Shown in pieces: positions 1 to 5,956 of a DNA stretch of 8,070 nucleotides. The notes beneath the pieces were generated by a model. It did no database searches. It saw only the letters and a program-made list of their open reading frames with translations, and was not told the origin of the DNA. The position numbers and the translations under genes were made by a program. Origin of the DNA: Gemmatimonadota bacterium (GTDB lineage: Bacteria; Gemmatimonadota; Gemmatimonadetes; Longimicrobiales; Longimicrobiaceae); the NCBI GenBank assembly GCA_019240375.1, contig JAFAYN010000607.1:1-8070 (forward strand). Direction: 5' to 3'. The stretch's first letter is position 1. Each line of letters starts with the position of its first letter.

Positions 1-1617
1 CACCACGTACTGCGGTTCCACCCGGTACCCGCCGTTGGCGAAGGTGGCGTAGGCGCTGATCAGGTCCACCGGGTACACCGCGGCCGAGCCGATGTAGACC
101 GAGGGGTAGCCGGGGATGCGCGTGGCGATCCCGGCGCGCTGGGCCACGCTGCGCACCGCCTGGATCCCCACCTCGCGCCCGAGGCGGATCGCCACCATGT
201 TCTTGGAGTTGCGCAGCGCCGAGCGGAGGGTGATGTACCCGCTGTAGTGCCCGTCGTAGTTCTTCGGCGACCAGACCGTCCCGTCGGACAGGGCGAGCGA
301 AAAAGGCTCGTCGGCCACCGAGTACAGCGGGGAGCGCCCCTTTTCCAGCGCCGCAGCGTACACGAAGGGCTTGAACGCCGACCCCGGCTGGCGGAGCGCC
401 TGGGTGGCGCGGTTGAACTGCGACTGCCCGAAGTCGCGCCCGCCGACCATCGCCCGGATCACCCCGGTCCCGGGGTCCATGGTTACCACCACGCCCTGGA
501 GGTACGGGGTGAAGGTGGCGTCGCGGTCCCCGAGCTGCTGGGTGAACTGCTCGTAGGTGGGGTGCGTGTACTCGCCGTACTCCCCGTGCTCGATCTGGCG
601 GAGGTGCTCCTCCAGCCCCTTTTCGGCGGTCTCCTGGAGAACCGGGTCGATCCCCGTGTGGATCTTGAGCCCGCCGGTGTAGAGGAGCTCCCCGAACTTG
701 GCCTCCATCTCGTTGCGGACCTGCTCGATGAAGTACGGGGCCCGGAAGGCGCCGCTCGGCGGGGCCAGCGTCATCGGCTGCCGCTTCCCGGCCTCGGCCT
801 GCGCCTCGGTGATCGCCCCGGTCTTCGCCATGAAGGAGAGCACCAGGTTGCGGCGCTCCAGCGCGGCCTCGGGGCGCTGGCGGGGGTTGTAGTACGAGGG
901 GGCCTTGGGGAGCGCGGCCAGCGTCGCCGCCTCCACGTAGGTCAGGCGTGAGGCGGGCTTGGCGAAGTAGGTCCGCGCCGCCGCCTCCACCCCGTACGCG
1001 CCGGCGCCCAGGTAGATGGTGTTGAGGTACATCTCCAGGATCCGCTCCTTGGAGTAGGAGCGCTCCATGCTCAGCGCCAGCTTGATCTCCGCCACCTTGC
1101 GGCGCAGCGTCTTTTCTTCCTTGGGGAGCTGCTGGGGGAAGAGGTTGCGGGCGAGCTGCATGGTGATGGTGCTCCCGCCCGGGCCGCCCCACCCCTTTAC
1201 GATGTTGTCGCGCACGGCGCCGATCATGCGGACCGGGTCCACGCCCTCGTGCTCGAAGAAGCGCTGGTCCTCGATGGACACGAAGGCCATGGGGACGTAG
1301 CGGGGGAGCGTCCGGATGGGGATCAGGGTGCGCCGCTCGCGGTAGAACACGCCCAGCAGCCCGCCCTTCGCGTCCAGCACCTGGCTGGCCTGGCGGGGGG
1401 CGAACTCGGCCACCTGCTCGGCGGTGGGGCAGGTCCCCACGCACGCCTGCGTCCACGCCGCGGCCACGGCGCCGGTGCTGCACGAGGCCAGCCCCAGCAC
1501 CGACAGGGCGATCAGCACGCGGCGCTCGCGCGGGTGCTTCCAGGCGGCGCGGAGGCGCATGCGTCCGGCGTGGAAGCGCTCCCGCCAGGCGGCGCCGTCT
1601 CGTAGGTTGGGTATCAC
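1..1617 (-). CDS. PBP1A-family bifunctional penicillin-binding protein (glycosyltransferase + transpeptidase), C-terminus cut by window edge
   Basis: Class A penicillin-binding protein, which polymerises lipid II into glycan strands and cross-links the peptides on the outer face of the inner membrane. 539 codons are visible and the frame runs off the left edge. A basic N-terminus is followed by a membrane anchor at about residues 33-54. Glycosyltransferase (GT51) motifs are in order: EDQRFFEHEG with catalytic Glu116, GGSTITMQLARN, RRKVAEIKLALSME, and KERILEMYLN. The transpeptidase domain shows the nucleophile motif SAFK (Ser413, Lys416) and the SxN motif SKN (Ser471, Asn473). The KTG box and any C-terminal tail lie outside the window. 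I chose the GTG at 1617 because GGAG lies 6 nt upstream of it. An in-frame ATG at 1560 has a weaker ribosome-binding site and would remove 19 residues. The sequence LASC in the anchor resembles a lipobox but is probably fortuitous. The gene is divergent from the oxidoreductase gene. The family assignment is very secure; the exact start is moderate. Confidence 0.96.
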   Translation of the reverse strand, partial: MIPNLRDGAAWRERFHAGRMRLRAAWKHPRERRVLIALSVLGLASCSTGAVAAAWTQACVGTCPTAEQVAEFAPRQASQVLDAKGGLLGVFYRERRTLIPIRTLPRYVPMAFVSIEDQRFFEHEGVDPVRMIGAVRDNIVKGWGGPGGSTITMQLARNLFPQQLPKEEKTLRRKVAEIKLALSMERSYSKERILEMYLNTIYLGAGAYGVEAAARTYFAKPASRLTYVEAATLAALPKAPSYYNPRQRPEAALERRNLVLSFMAKTGAITEAQAEAGKRQPMTLAPPSGAFRAPYFIEQVRNEMEAKFGELLYTGGLKIHTGIDPVLQETAEKGLEEHLRQIEHGEYGEYTHPTYEQFTQQLGDRDATFTPYLQGVVVTMDPGTGVIRAMVGGRDFGQSQFNRATQALRQPGSAFKPFVYAAALEKGRSPLYSVADEPFSLALSDGTVWSPKNYDGHYSGYITLRSALRNSKNMVAIRLGREVGIQAVRSVAQRAGIATRIPGYPSVYIGSAAVYPVDLISAYATFANGGYRVEPQYVV

Positions 1618-1819
1618 TGTCCGCTCCAGGGGTTCCGGGGGCGTCGATCGTCGATGGATCGGTCGGGGCCGCGCATGTGGCGCGCGCCCGACGCGGGTCC
1701 TGCGTGCTCGGTGTAAGTCCTATATAAATAACATCCCACCGGAGGCGGATGCCACGCCCGCGGGCGGAAGGCCGCCGCGGCGGGCGGAAACGGCGGGTTC
1801 CTCGTGACGGGGAGGGGAC
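1618..1819. promoter_or_regulatory. Divergent intergenic region with AT-rich promoter island and GC palindromes
   Basis: This 202-bp gap separates the PBP gene (minus) from the oxidoreductase gene (plus). Its only AT-rich stretch is 1721-1732, TATATAAATAAC, which contains TATATA/TATAAA and is the best -10 candidate for either direction; TATATA reads the same on both strands. No good -35 hexamer is visible for either gene. To its right are GGAGG at 1741-1745, a perfect 12-nt palindrome CGCCCGCGGGCG at 1755-1766, and two copies of CGGGCGGAA at 1761-1769 and 1781-1789. The palindrome and direct copies could be an operator or simply GC-rich noise. If transcription began just after the AT-rich stretch, the PBP mRNA would have a leader of roughly 95 nt. 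The promoter assignment is inference. Confidence 0.4.
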
Positions 1820-3250
1820 GTGGAACGGTACGACCTGGCGGTGATCGGCGGGGGGACGGCGGGGCTGGTGACCTCGGCCGTGTCGGCGGGGATCGGGGCG
1901 CGCACGGCGCTGATCGAGCGGCACCGGCTGGGCGGGGAGTGCCTGTGGACGGGGTGCGTCCCCTCCAAGGCGATCCTCCGCTCGGCGGCGGTGCTGGCGA
2001 CCATCCGGCGCGCGGCGGAGTACGGGATCCGCGCGGGGGAGGCCACCGCCGACTTCGCGGAGGTGATGGCGCGGGTGCGCCGCACCATCGCTGCCATCGA
2101 GCCGCACGACTCGCCGGAGCGCTTCCGCGGGCTGGGGGTGGACGTGCTGCAGGGGCACGCCCGCTTCGTCTCCCCGGAGGAGGTGGAGCTGGACGGGCGC
2201 CGGGTGCGCGCGAAGCGCTGGGTGGTGGCGACCGGCTCCCGCACCGCTGCTCCGTCCGTGGAGGGGCTGGAGGCCGCCGGCTTCCGCACGCACGAGGACG
2301 TGTGGGAGCTGGAGCGGCTCCCCGCGTCGATGCTGGTGCTGGGCGCCGGGCCGATCGGGGCGGAGATCGGGCAGACTTTCGCGCGGCTGGGGAGCCGGGT
2401 GACGCTGGCCGACCGGGGGCGGCAGGTGCTGGCGCGGGAGGACCCGGAGGTCGCCGCCGTGCTCCAGGCCGCGCTGGAGCGGGAGGGCGTCGCGGTACGG
2501 CTGGGGCGGCGGGCGGTGGCGGCGCGGGTGGAGGAGGCGGAAAAGGTAGTGACGCTGGAAGGGGATGACGGCGCGCGCGAGGAGGTGCGGGTGGAGGAGG
2601 TGTTCGTCGCCACGGGGCGGCGGCCCAACGTGGAGGGGATGGGGCTGGAGGCGGTCGGGGTGGAGGTGGCGGAGGGCGGGATCCGCGTGGACGCGAAGCT
2701 GCGCACCTCGGCCGACAACGTGTGGGCGGCGGGGGACGTGGTGGGGCCGTACCGCTTCACCCACGTGGCCGACTACCACGGGCGGCTGGTGGCTCCCAAC
2801 GCGCTCTTCCCGGTGGGGCGGAAGGTGGATTACCGGGTGGTGCCCTGGTGCACCTTCACCGAGCCGGAGGTGGCGCGGGTGGGGCTCACCGAGGCCGAGG
2901 CGCGGGAGCGCTGGGGCGGCGCGGCGGGCGTCTACCGCTACCGGCACGACTCGCTGGACCGGGCGGTGTGCGACGGGGAGCCGGAAGGGCTGACCAAGCT
3001 GGTCACCGACCCGAAGGGGCGGCTGGTGGGGGCGCACGTCGTCGGGCCGCGCGCCGGCGAGACCATCCACGAGGCGGTGCTCGCCGTCCGCCACCGGCTG
3101 AAGCTGTCCGACCTGTCGGGGATGATCCACGTGTATCCCACCTACCCGGAGTCGATCCGGCGCGGCGCGGACGCCTACCTGCGCGCGAAGTTCTCGGGTG
3201 GGGTGGCGCGCAGGGTGGCGGACCTGGCGGTGCGGTTCCTGGTCCGGTGA
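1820..3250 (+). CDS. FAD-dependent pyridine nucleotide-disulfide oxidoreductase (lipoamide dehydrogenase/MerA superfamily, not a true MerA)
   Basis: A 476-residue flavoprotein that should transfer electrons from NAD(P)H through FAD to a redox-active Cys pair and then to an unknown acceptor in the cytoplasm. Domains in order: FAD-binding GGGTAG at residues 10-15; redox disulfide in CLWTGC (Cys41, Cys46); NAD-binding GAGPIG at 175-180 with Asp ending the second strand, favouring NADH; an ATG motif; the FAD motif NVWAAGDV; and a C-terminal dimerisation domain from about residue 345. In lipoamide dehydrogenases the C-terminal active site reads HPTxxE. Here it reads YPTYPE (Tyr439, Glu444), with His437 two residues before the Tyr. 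MerA also has Tyr at this site, but this protein has neither an N-terminal heavy-metal domain nor the C-terminal Cys pair of MerA. Length fits the superfamily. The GTG start has a GGGGAGGGG purine run just upstream. No E2 or other dehydrogenase-complex gene is nearby, so a role in pyruvate dehydrogenase is unlikely. Confidence 0.93.
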   Translation: MERYDLAVIGGGTAGLVTSAVSAGIGARTALIERHRLGGECLWTGCVPSKAILRSAAVLATIRRAAEYGIRAGEATADFAEVMARVRRTIAAIEPHDSPERFRGLGVDVLQGHARFVSPEEVELDGRRVRAKRWVVATGSRTAAPSVEGLEAAGFRTHEDVWELERLPASMLVLGAGPIGAEIGQTFARLGSRVTLADRGRQVLAREDPEVAAVLQAALEREGVAVRLGRRAVAARVEEAEKVVTLEGDDGAREEVRVEEVFVATGRRPNVEGMGLEAVGVEVAEGGIRVDAKLRTSADNVWAAGDVVGPYRFTHVADYHGRLVAPNALFPVGRKVDYRVVPWCTFTEPEVARVGLTEAEARERWGGAAGVYRYRHDSLDRAVCDGEPEGLTKLVTDPKGRLVGAHVVGPRAGETIHEAVLAVRHRLKLSDLSGMIHVYPTYPESIRRGADAYLRAKFSGGVARRVADLAVRFLVR

Positions 3251-3317
3251 GCGCGGCCGGAGCGGCGACACCGCGTATCCGCCGATGCTCCACCGACCCG
3301 TTCGGGCCGCCGCGGGC

Positions 3318-3347
3318 TTGCCCCGACCCCGCTATCTCCGCTACTCT
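3318..3347 (+). promoter_or_regulatory. Weak candidate promoter for the sulfotransferase gene
   Basis: TTGCCC (3318-3323) and TACTCT (3342-3347) are separated by 18 bp and lie 35-65 bp before the sulfotransferase ATG. Four of six and three of six bases match the sigma70 consensus, so chance is a real explanation. No better candidate was seen in the 132-bp gap, which holds no obvious terminator either. Confidence 0.18.
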
Positions 3348-3382
3348 CAGGGAGATCCGTTCTCCTTCCAGCTACATCTGCC

Positions 3383-4117
3383 ATGCAAGCCGACACCCTG
3401 GTCTGCTCCCATCCCCGAAGCGGGGGGCGGTGGCTGCGCTACCTGATCGGGCACTACCTGGCCGCGCACCACCGGCTGGGGATCACGGTCACGCCGGAAA
3501 CGGTGTTCGCCGTGGTGCCCGACCACCTCGACGAGCCGACGCGTGGGTACCCGGCCTTCCGGTTCCGCGACCGGCGCGACCTTCCCCTGGTTTCCGTCTG
3601 CCACCAGCCGTACTCGTGGGAGTTCCACCGCGGGTACCCGGTCGCCTTCCTGGCCCGGAATGCGTACGACGTGGTGGTCTCCGCCTACGCGTACTTCACC
3701 CAGGAGAAGGCGGAGTTCACGGGGTCGATGCGGGAGTTCATCCGGCACCCGCGTCTTGGGCTTCCGGCGTGGATCCACTACATGAACTCGTGGGCTCCAT
3801 GGCTGCTTCGGCACCGGGATTCCGTATTTTTATCGTACCGGGAGCTGGATGCCGACCCTGGGCGGGCTCTGCGCCGCGTGCTGGAGTTCCTGAACGTCAC
3901 GCCGGATCCGGCGCTGGTGGCGGCGGCGGTGGAGAGCGGGAACGAGATGCGGAGTGCTCGGGGGATCCGTACAGGGCAGGAAGGGAACTTCTGGGACCAG
4001 TTGCAGCCGGAGGAGATCTTCGACATCCAGGAGGTGGTGCGGCGGGATCTCTCGGAGATGGGGGTGCACCTGCTGGAGTCGATGGGCGTGGAGGTGGACC
4101 CGTTTCCCCGTGCGTGA
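3383..4117 (+). CDS. Sulfotransferase family protein (PAPS-dependent, P-loop fold)
   Basis: A 244-residue protein expected to move a sulfuryl group from PAPS to a hydroxyl or amine of an unknown acceptor. The 5'-phosphosulfate loop is SHPRSGGRW (residues 9-17), matching the family pattern PKSGTTW with Arg12 in place of Lys. CHQPYS places His74 where the catalytic His of cytosolic sulfotransferases lies. The 3'-phosphate motif is FLARNAYDVVVSAY (Arg92, Ser100). LSYRELDADP at about 150-159 matches the family helix motif LxYEDLxxDP. The C-terminal IRTGQEGNFW (195-204) corresponds to the RKGxxGDW nucleotide-binding loop. No signal peptide or membrane segment is seen, so the protein should be cytoplasmic. 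The length is near the short end for bacterial members. The ATG at 3383 lacks a clear ribosome-binding site. The preceding gap is 132 bp, so co-transcription with the oxidoreductase gene is possible but unsupported. No glycosyltransferase or polysaccharide gene is adjacent to suggest an acceptor. Confidence 0.87.
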   Translation: MQADTLVCSHPRSGGRWLRYLIGHYLAAHHRLGITVTPETVFAVVPDHLDEPTRGYPAFRFRDRRDLPLVSVCHQPYSWEFHRGYPVAFLARNAYDVVVSAYAYFTQEKAEFTGSMREFIRHPRLGLPAWIHYMNSWAPWLLRHRDSVFLSYRELDADPGRALRRVLEFLNVTPDPALVAAAVESGNEMRSARGIRTGQEGNFWDQLQPEEIFDIQEVVRRDLSEMGVHLLESMGVEVDPFPRA

Positions 4118-4153
4118 GGTTTTGAGCCGGGTGTAGGGGGGCCGCTCCAGAGC

Positions 4154-4172
4154 CGGACGATACGGCCGTCCG
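4154..4172 (+). terminator. Weak hairpin after the sulfotransferase gene
   Basis: CGGACG and CGTCCG form a 6-bp stem around a 7-nt loop, followed by TCTCTTCC, 36 nt after the sulfotransferase stop codon. The pyrimidine tract is poor in T, so this could be a weak intrinsic terminator or only a GC-rich hairpin. Confidence 0.3.
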
Positions 4173-4300
4173 TCTCTTCCGCGGGGCCGGTGAGCCTGCC
4201 GGTACTGCTGGCAGTCTCCCCGACCGCTACGGGAGCCCACGATACTGCCGTGGTCTCCCTCGCAACAGCATCTGGGAACGGCAGGAACAGCAAAAGACAC

Positions 4301-4330
4301 AGGGCGGGCATTCACGCGAATGCCCGCCCT
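4301..4330. terminator. Strong bidirectional hairpin terminator between convergent genes
   Basis: AGGGCGGGCATTC (4301-4313) and its perfect complement (4318-4330) form a 13-bp stem with a 4-nt ACGC loop. An outer AACAGC/GCTGTT pair (4286-4291 with 4331-4336) can extend it with an internal bulge. Read on the minus strand the stem is followed by GTGTCTTTTG, a modest T tract; on the plus strand by GCTGTTGTTC. It sits between the plus-strand sulfotransferase gene and the minus-strand DUF4112 operon, where a shared terminator is expected. The structure is clear in the sequence; the function is inferred. Confidence 0.7.
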
Positions 4331-4343
4331 GCTGTTGTTCAAG

Positions 4344-4523
4344 CCCCTCCCCTGCTTGCGGGGGAGGGGTTGGGGAGGGGGCCTGCCTTCCCAAGAATTG
4401 GGGGATCAAGGAGGCTGCTGTGCGCGCAGCGCCGGATGGGGGCGTGTGGCGCCGGCCTGACTCCGGTGCTCAATCGGCGCTGTAGCCCCCTCCCCCGGCC
4501 CCTCCCCCACGAGTGGGGAGGGG
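4344..4523. repeat. Palindromic repeat element with about 39-bp inverted arms
   Basis: The left arm at 4344-4382 and the right arm at 4485-4523 are inverted copies of each other, with differences concentrated in the small loops. Each arm also folds on itself: CCCCTCCCC pairs with GGGGAGGGG at 4344-4352/4361-4369 (loop TGCTTGCG) and again at 4499-4507/4515-4523 (loop CACGAGT). The arms enclose about 100 bp with no coding potential that I trust. The architecture resembles a non-autonomous palindromic or REP/MITE-like element lying between convergent genes. No transposase is present and no target-site duplication is evident, so mobility is a guess. Confidence 0.55.
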
Positions 4524-4598
4524 AGAACTGCAACTACAGCATTGTCTTGCATTGCTCCCCCTTTCTCCTGCTTCTGGGGGATCAAGGGGGCTGCTGTG
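4399..4598 (+). repeat. Pair of 24-bp direct repeats (4399-4422 and 4575-4598)
   Basis: Both copies begin TGGGGGATCAAGG and end GGCTGCTGTG, and they differ at a single base (A at 4412, G at 4588). They are separated by 152 bp that include the right arm of the palindromic element. The second copy ends just before the 3' end of the DUF4112 gene. They may mark two tandem copies or fragments of the same interspersed repeat family. Two copies with a long spacer are not a CRISPR array. In the whole 4118-4618 gap I see no gene: it holds the two hairpins, the palindromic element and these repeats. Confidence 0.6.
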
Positions 4599-4618
4599 GG
4601 CCGGGGATAGGGGGCCCC

Positions 4619-5101
4619 TCACCACAGCCGCTGCATCAACCCGCCCAGCAGGAACACGGTGAGCGTGATCGCCCCTCCCAGCAGGAGCAGCAGCACCACG
4701 ATCAGCAATACCAGGAAGCCCTTGCTGGCGCGCGCCTCTCCGGTCGGGTTCTCCAGGTAGCGGGTGAGGAGGCGGGCGTTGCGGGAGTTGGCCTTCCACC
4801 CAGCGTCGAAGAGCGCGCCGATGAAGGGGATCGCACCCACCACGGTGTCGATCCCCACGTTGGCGGCCATGCGCAGCAGGAGCGACCGGGGCACGCCCAG
4901 CCGCATCGCCCTCCCCATGATGTAGAGCGAGATCACCGACCCGGCCGCGTCGCCCACGCCGGGGATCAGGTCGATCAGCGCGTCCACCCCGAAGCGCCCG
5001 ATCCCGGGGACGGGGATGGAGTCGTCCAGCAGGTAGGCGAGCCGGCGGATGTGCTGCAGCTCGGGGTCTTCCGTGCGCACGGCGGGGGCGGAACGCGGCA
5101 T
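4619..5101 (-). CDS. DUF4112 family membrane protein
   Basis: A 160-residue protein of unknown function that matches DUF4112. The family hallmark is DLIPGVGDAAGSVISLYI in the first third of the protein, followed by a second motif, NVGIDTVVGAIPFIGALFD. Both segments are amphipathic to hydrophobic and may insert into the membrane. A very hydrophobic stretch near the C-terminus (LVLLIVVLLLLLGGAITL and following residues) is a clear transmembrane helix. The N-terminus is charged and has no signal peptide. I chose the ATG at 5101 because AGGAG lies 7 nt upstream. The same frame stays open further upstream to 5734, but that part is antisense-type shadow over the phosphoesterase gene. The gene is last in a minus-strand set, 77 bp after the phosphoesterase stop, and the strong hairpin at 4301-4330 may end the transcript. 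No biochemical role can be deduced. Confidence 0.88.
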   Translation of the reverse strand: MPRSAPAVRTEDPELQHIRRLAYLLDDSIPVPGIGRFGVDALIDLIPGVGDAAGSVISLYIMGRAMRLGVPRSLLLRMAANVGIDTVVGAIPFIGALFDAGWKANSRNARLLTRYLENPTGEARASKGFLVLLIVVLLLLLGGAITLTVFLLGGLMQRLW

Positions 5102-5158
5102 CGGCGGTCTCCTGTTGGGCGCGGGGTGCGTCGCTCGGATGCGGGGGGACCTTTCAAG

Positions 5159-5177
5159 GACGGGGCCAGTACCCGTC
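5159..5177 (-). other. Small hairpin just after the phosphoesterase stop codon
   Basis: GACGGG and CCCGTC form a 6-bp stem with a 7-nt loop, one base after the metallophosphoesterase stop on the minus strand. No T tract follows (the next bases on that strand are CTTGAAAGG), so it is more likely an RNA processing or stability structure, or chance, than a terminator. It is consistent with reduced rather than blocked read-through into the DUF4112 gene. Confidence 0.25.
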
Positions 5178-5178
5178 G

Positions 5179-5940
5179 TCAGTCGTCGCCCCAGATCAGC
5201 TTGAGGATGGTGTCCACCTCGCCACGGTCGCGGGGGTAGCGCAGCGCGTTCTGCACGTAGCGGACGCCCTCGATCTCGCGGTCGGCGTTGATGTGGCTGT
5301 GCCCGAACACGTGGATCCGTGCGCCCAGGGCGCGCACCTGCGCGTCCAGCCCGGCGCACCCCGCCACCAGCGGGAGCCCGCGGAAGCGCAGGTACTTCGC
5401 GGGGGGGAGGAGGTCGCGGCGCGGGAGGAAGTGCGAGAAGGAAAGGACCGGGGCGTCGTACTCGCGCAGGTGCGCCCGGTTCATCTCCAGGAAGTACGCG
5501 CACTGCGACTCCATCCCCGCCGGCCAGCGGCAGAAGTGGAAGTCGGCCCACGCCTCCATGTCCTTCGTTTCGGCGTCGCGGTACGTGTCGAATTCCGCGT
5601 CGTACCAGGAGAAGAGGGGGACCACCCAGGCGTCGTCCAGCCGGTGGGGGCGGGTCCGCACCCCCATGGTGTCGCACAGACGGAGGATGCGGGCGAACTT
5701 CTCCACCGAGTCGCCGCTCTCCGCCCGCACCCACAGCTCGTGGTTGCCGGTGACGTAGAACACCTCCCGGAAACGGGAGCGGAGGAGCGCCAGCGTGGCC
5801 TCGATGGTGTCCAGCGAGTCGGCGATGTCGCCCGCGACGATCAGCGCGTCGTCGCGGTGCTCCCCCAGCGGGAGCTGCTCCACCAGGGCCAGGTTGTCAC
5901 GGAAGTCGGTGTGCAGGTCCGAGACGGCGTAGACGCGCAT
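5179..5940 (-). CDS. Calcineurin-like metallophosphoesterase
   Basis: A 253-residue cytoplasmic phosphoesterase with all the metal-binding blocks of the calcineurin-like family: DLH (Asp8, His10), GDIAD (Asp38), GNHE (Asn66, His67), SFSH (about His170) and GHSH (about residues 213-216). The dimetal centre therefore looks intact and the protein should be an active phosphomonoesterase or phosphodiesterase; the substrate is unknown. Between GNHE and SFSH lies an insert rich in aromatic and acidic residues (VPLFSWYDAEFD, ADFHFCRWP) that probably shapes substrate choice. From memory, the C-terminal pattern SFSHFLPR...HVFGHSH...YVQNALRYPR resembles an uncharacterised calcineurin-like family also found in plants; I could not test this. 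The ATG at 5940 has no strong ribosome-binding site. It lies 16 nt after the stop of the S51-like gene, so translational coupling within one transcript is likely. Confidence 0.92.
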   Translation of the reverse strand: MRVYAVSDLHTDFRDNLALVEQLPLGEHRDDALIVAGDIADSLDTIEATLALLRSRFREVFYVTGNHELWVRAESGDSVEKFARILRLCDTMGVRTRPHRLDDAWVVPLFSWYDAEFDTYRDAETKDMEAWADFHFCRWPAGMESQCAYFLEMNRAHLREYDAPVLSFSHFLPRRDLLPPAKYLRFRGLPLVAGCAGLDAQVRALGARIHVFGHSHINADREIEGVRYVQNALRYPRDRGEVDTILKLIWGDD

Positions 5941-5956
5941 GTCGTGTCCGGCGCCG

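Noticed and set aside
247..951. Plus-strand ORF opposite the PBP gene
   Set aside because: The opposite strand encodes continuous PBP1A sequence with all expected motifs, so this frame is its shadow.
1804..2993. Alternative plus-strand ORFs inside the oxidoreductase gene, and a minus-strand ORF at 1720-2760
   Set aside because: They are Gly/Arg/Ala- or Ser/Thr/Arg-rich out-of-frame translations. The 1820-3250 frame carries a complete flavoprotein.
1820..3250. Mercuric reductase (merA)
   Set aside because: The active-site Tyr fits, but there is no C-terminal vicinal Cys pair, no N-terminal heavy-metal domain and no mer operon genes nearby.
4399..4598. CRISPR array
   Set aside because: There are only two copies, separated by 152 bp, with no regular spacers and no cas genes.
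4190..5239. Plus-strand ORF running from the intergenic repeat into the DUF4112 region
   Set aside because: It crosses the terminator hairpin and the repeat element and then runs antisense to DUF4112. Its composition is His/Gln/Arg-rich shadow sequence without any recognisable domain.
5102..5734. N-terminal extension of the DUF4112 frame over the metallophosphoesterase gene
   Set aside because: It overlaps the phosphoesterase gene in another frame and has shadow-like composition. The ATG at 5101 has an AGGAG site and begins the DUF4112 domain.
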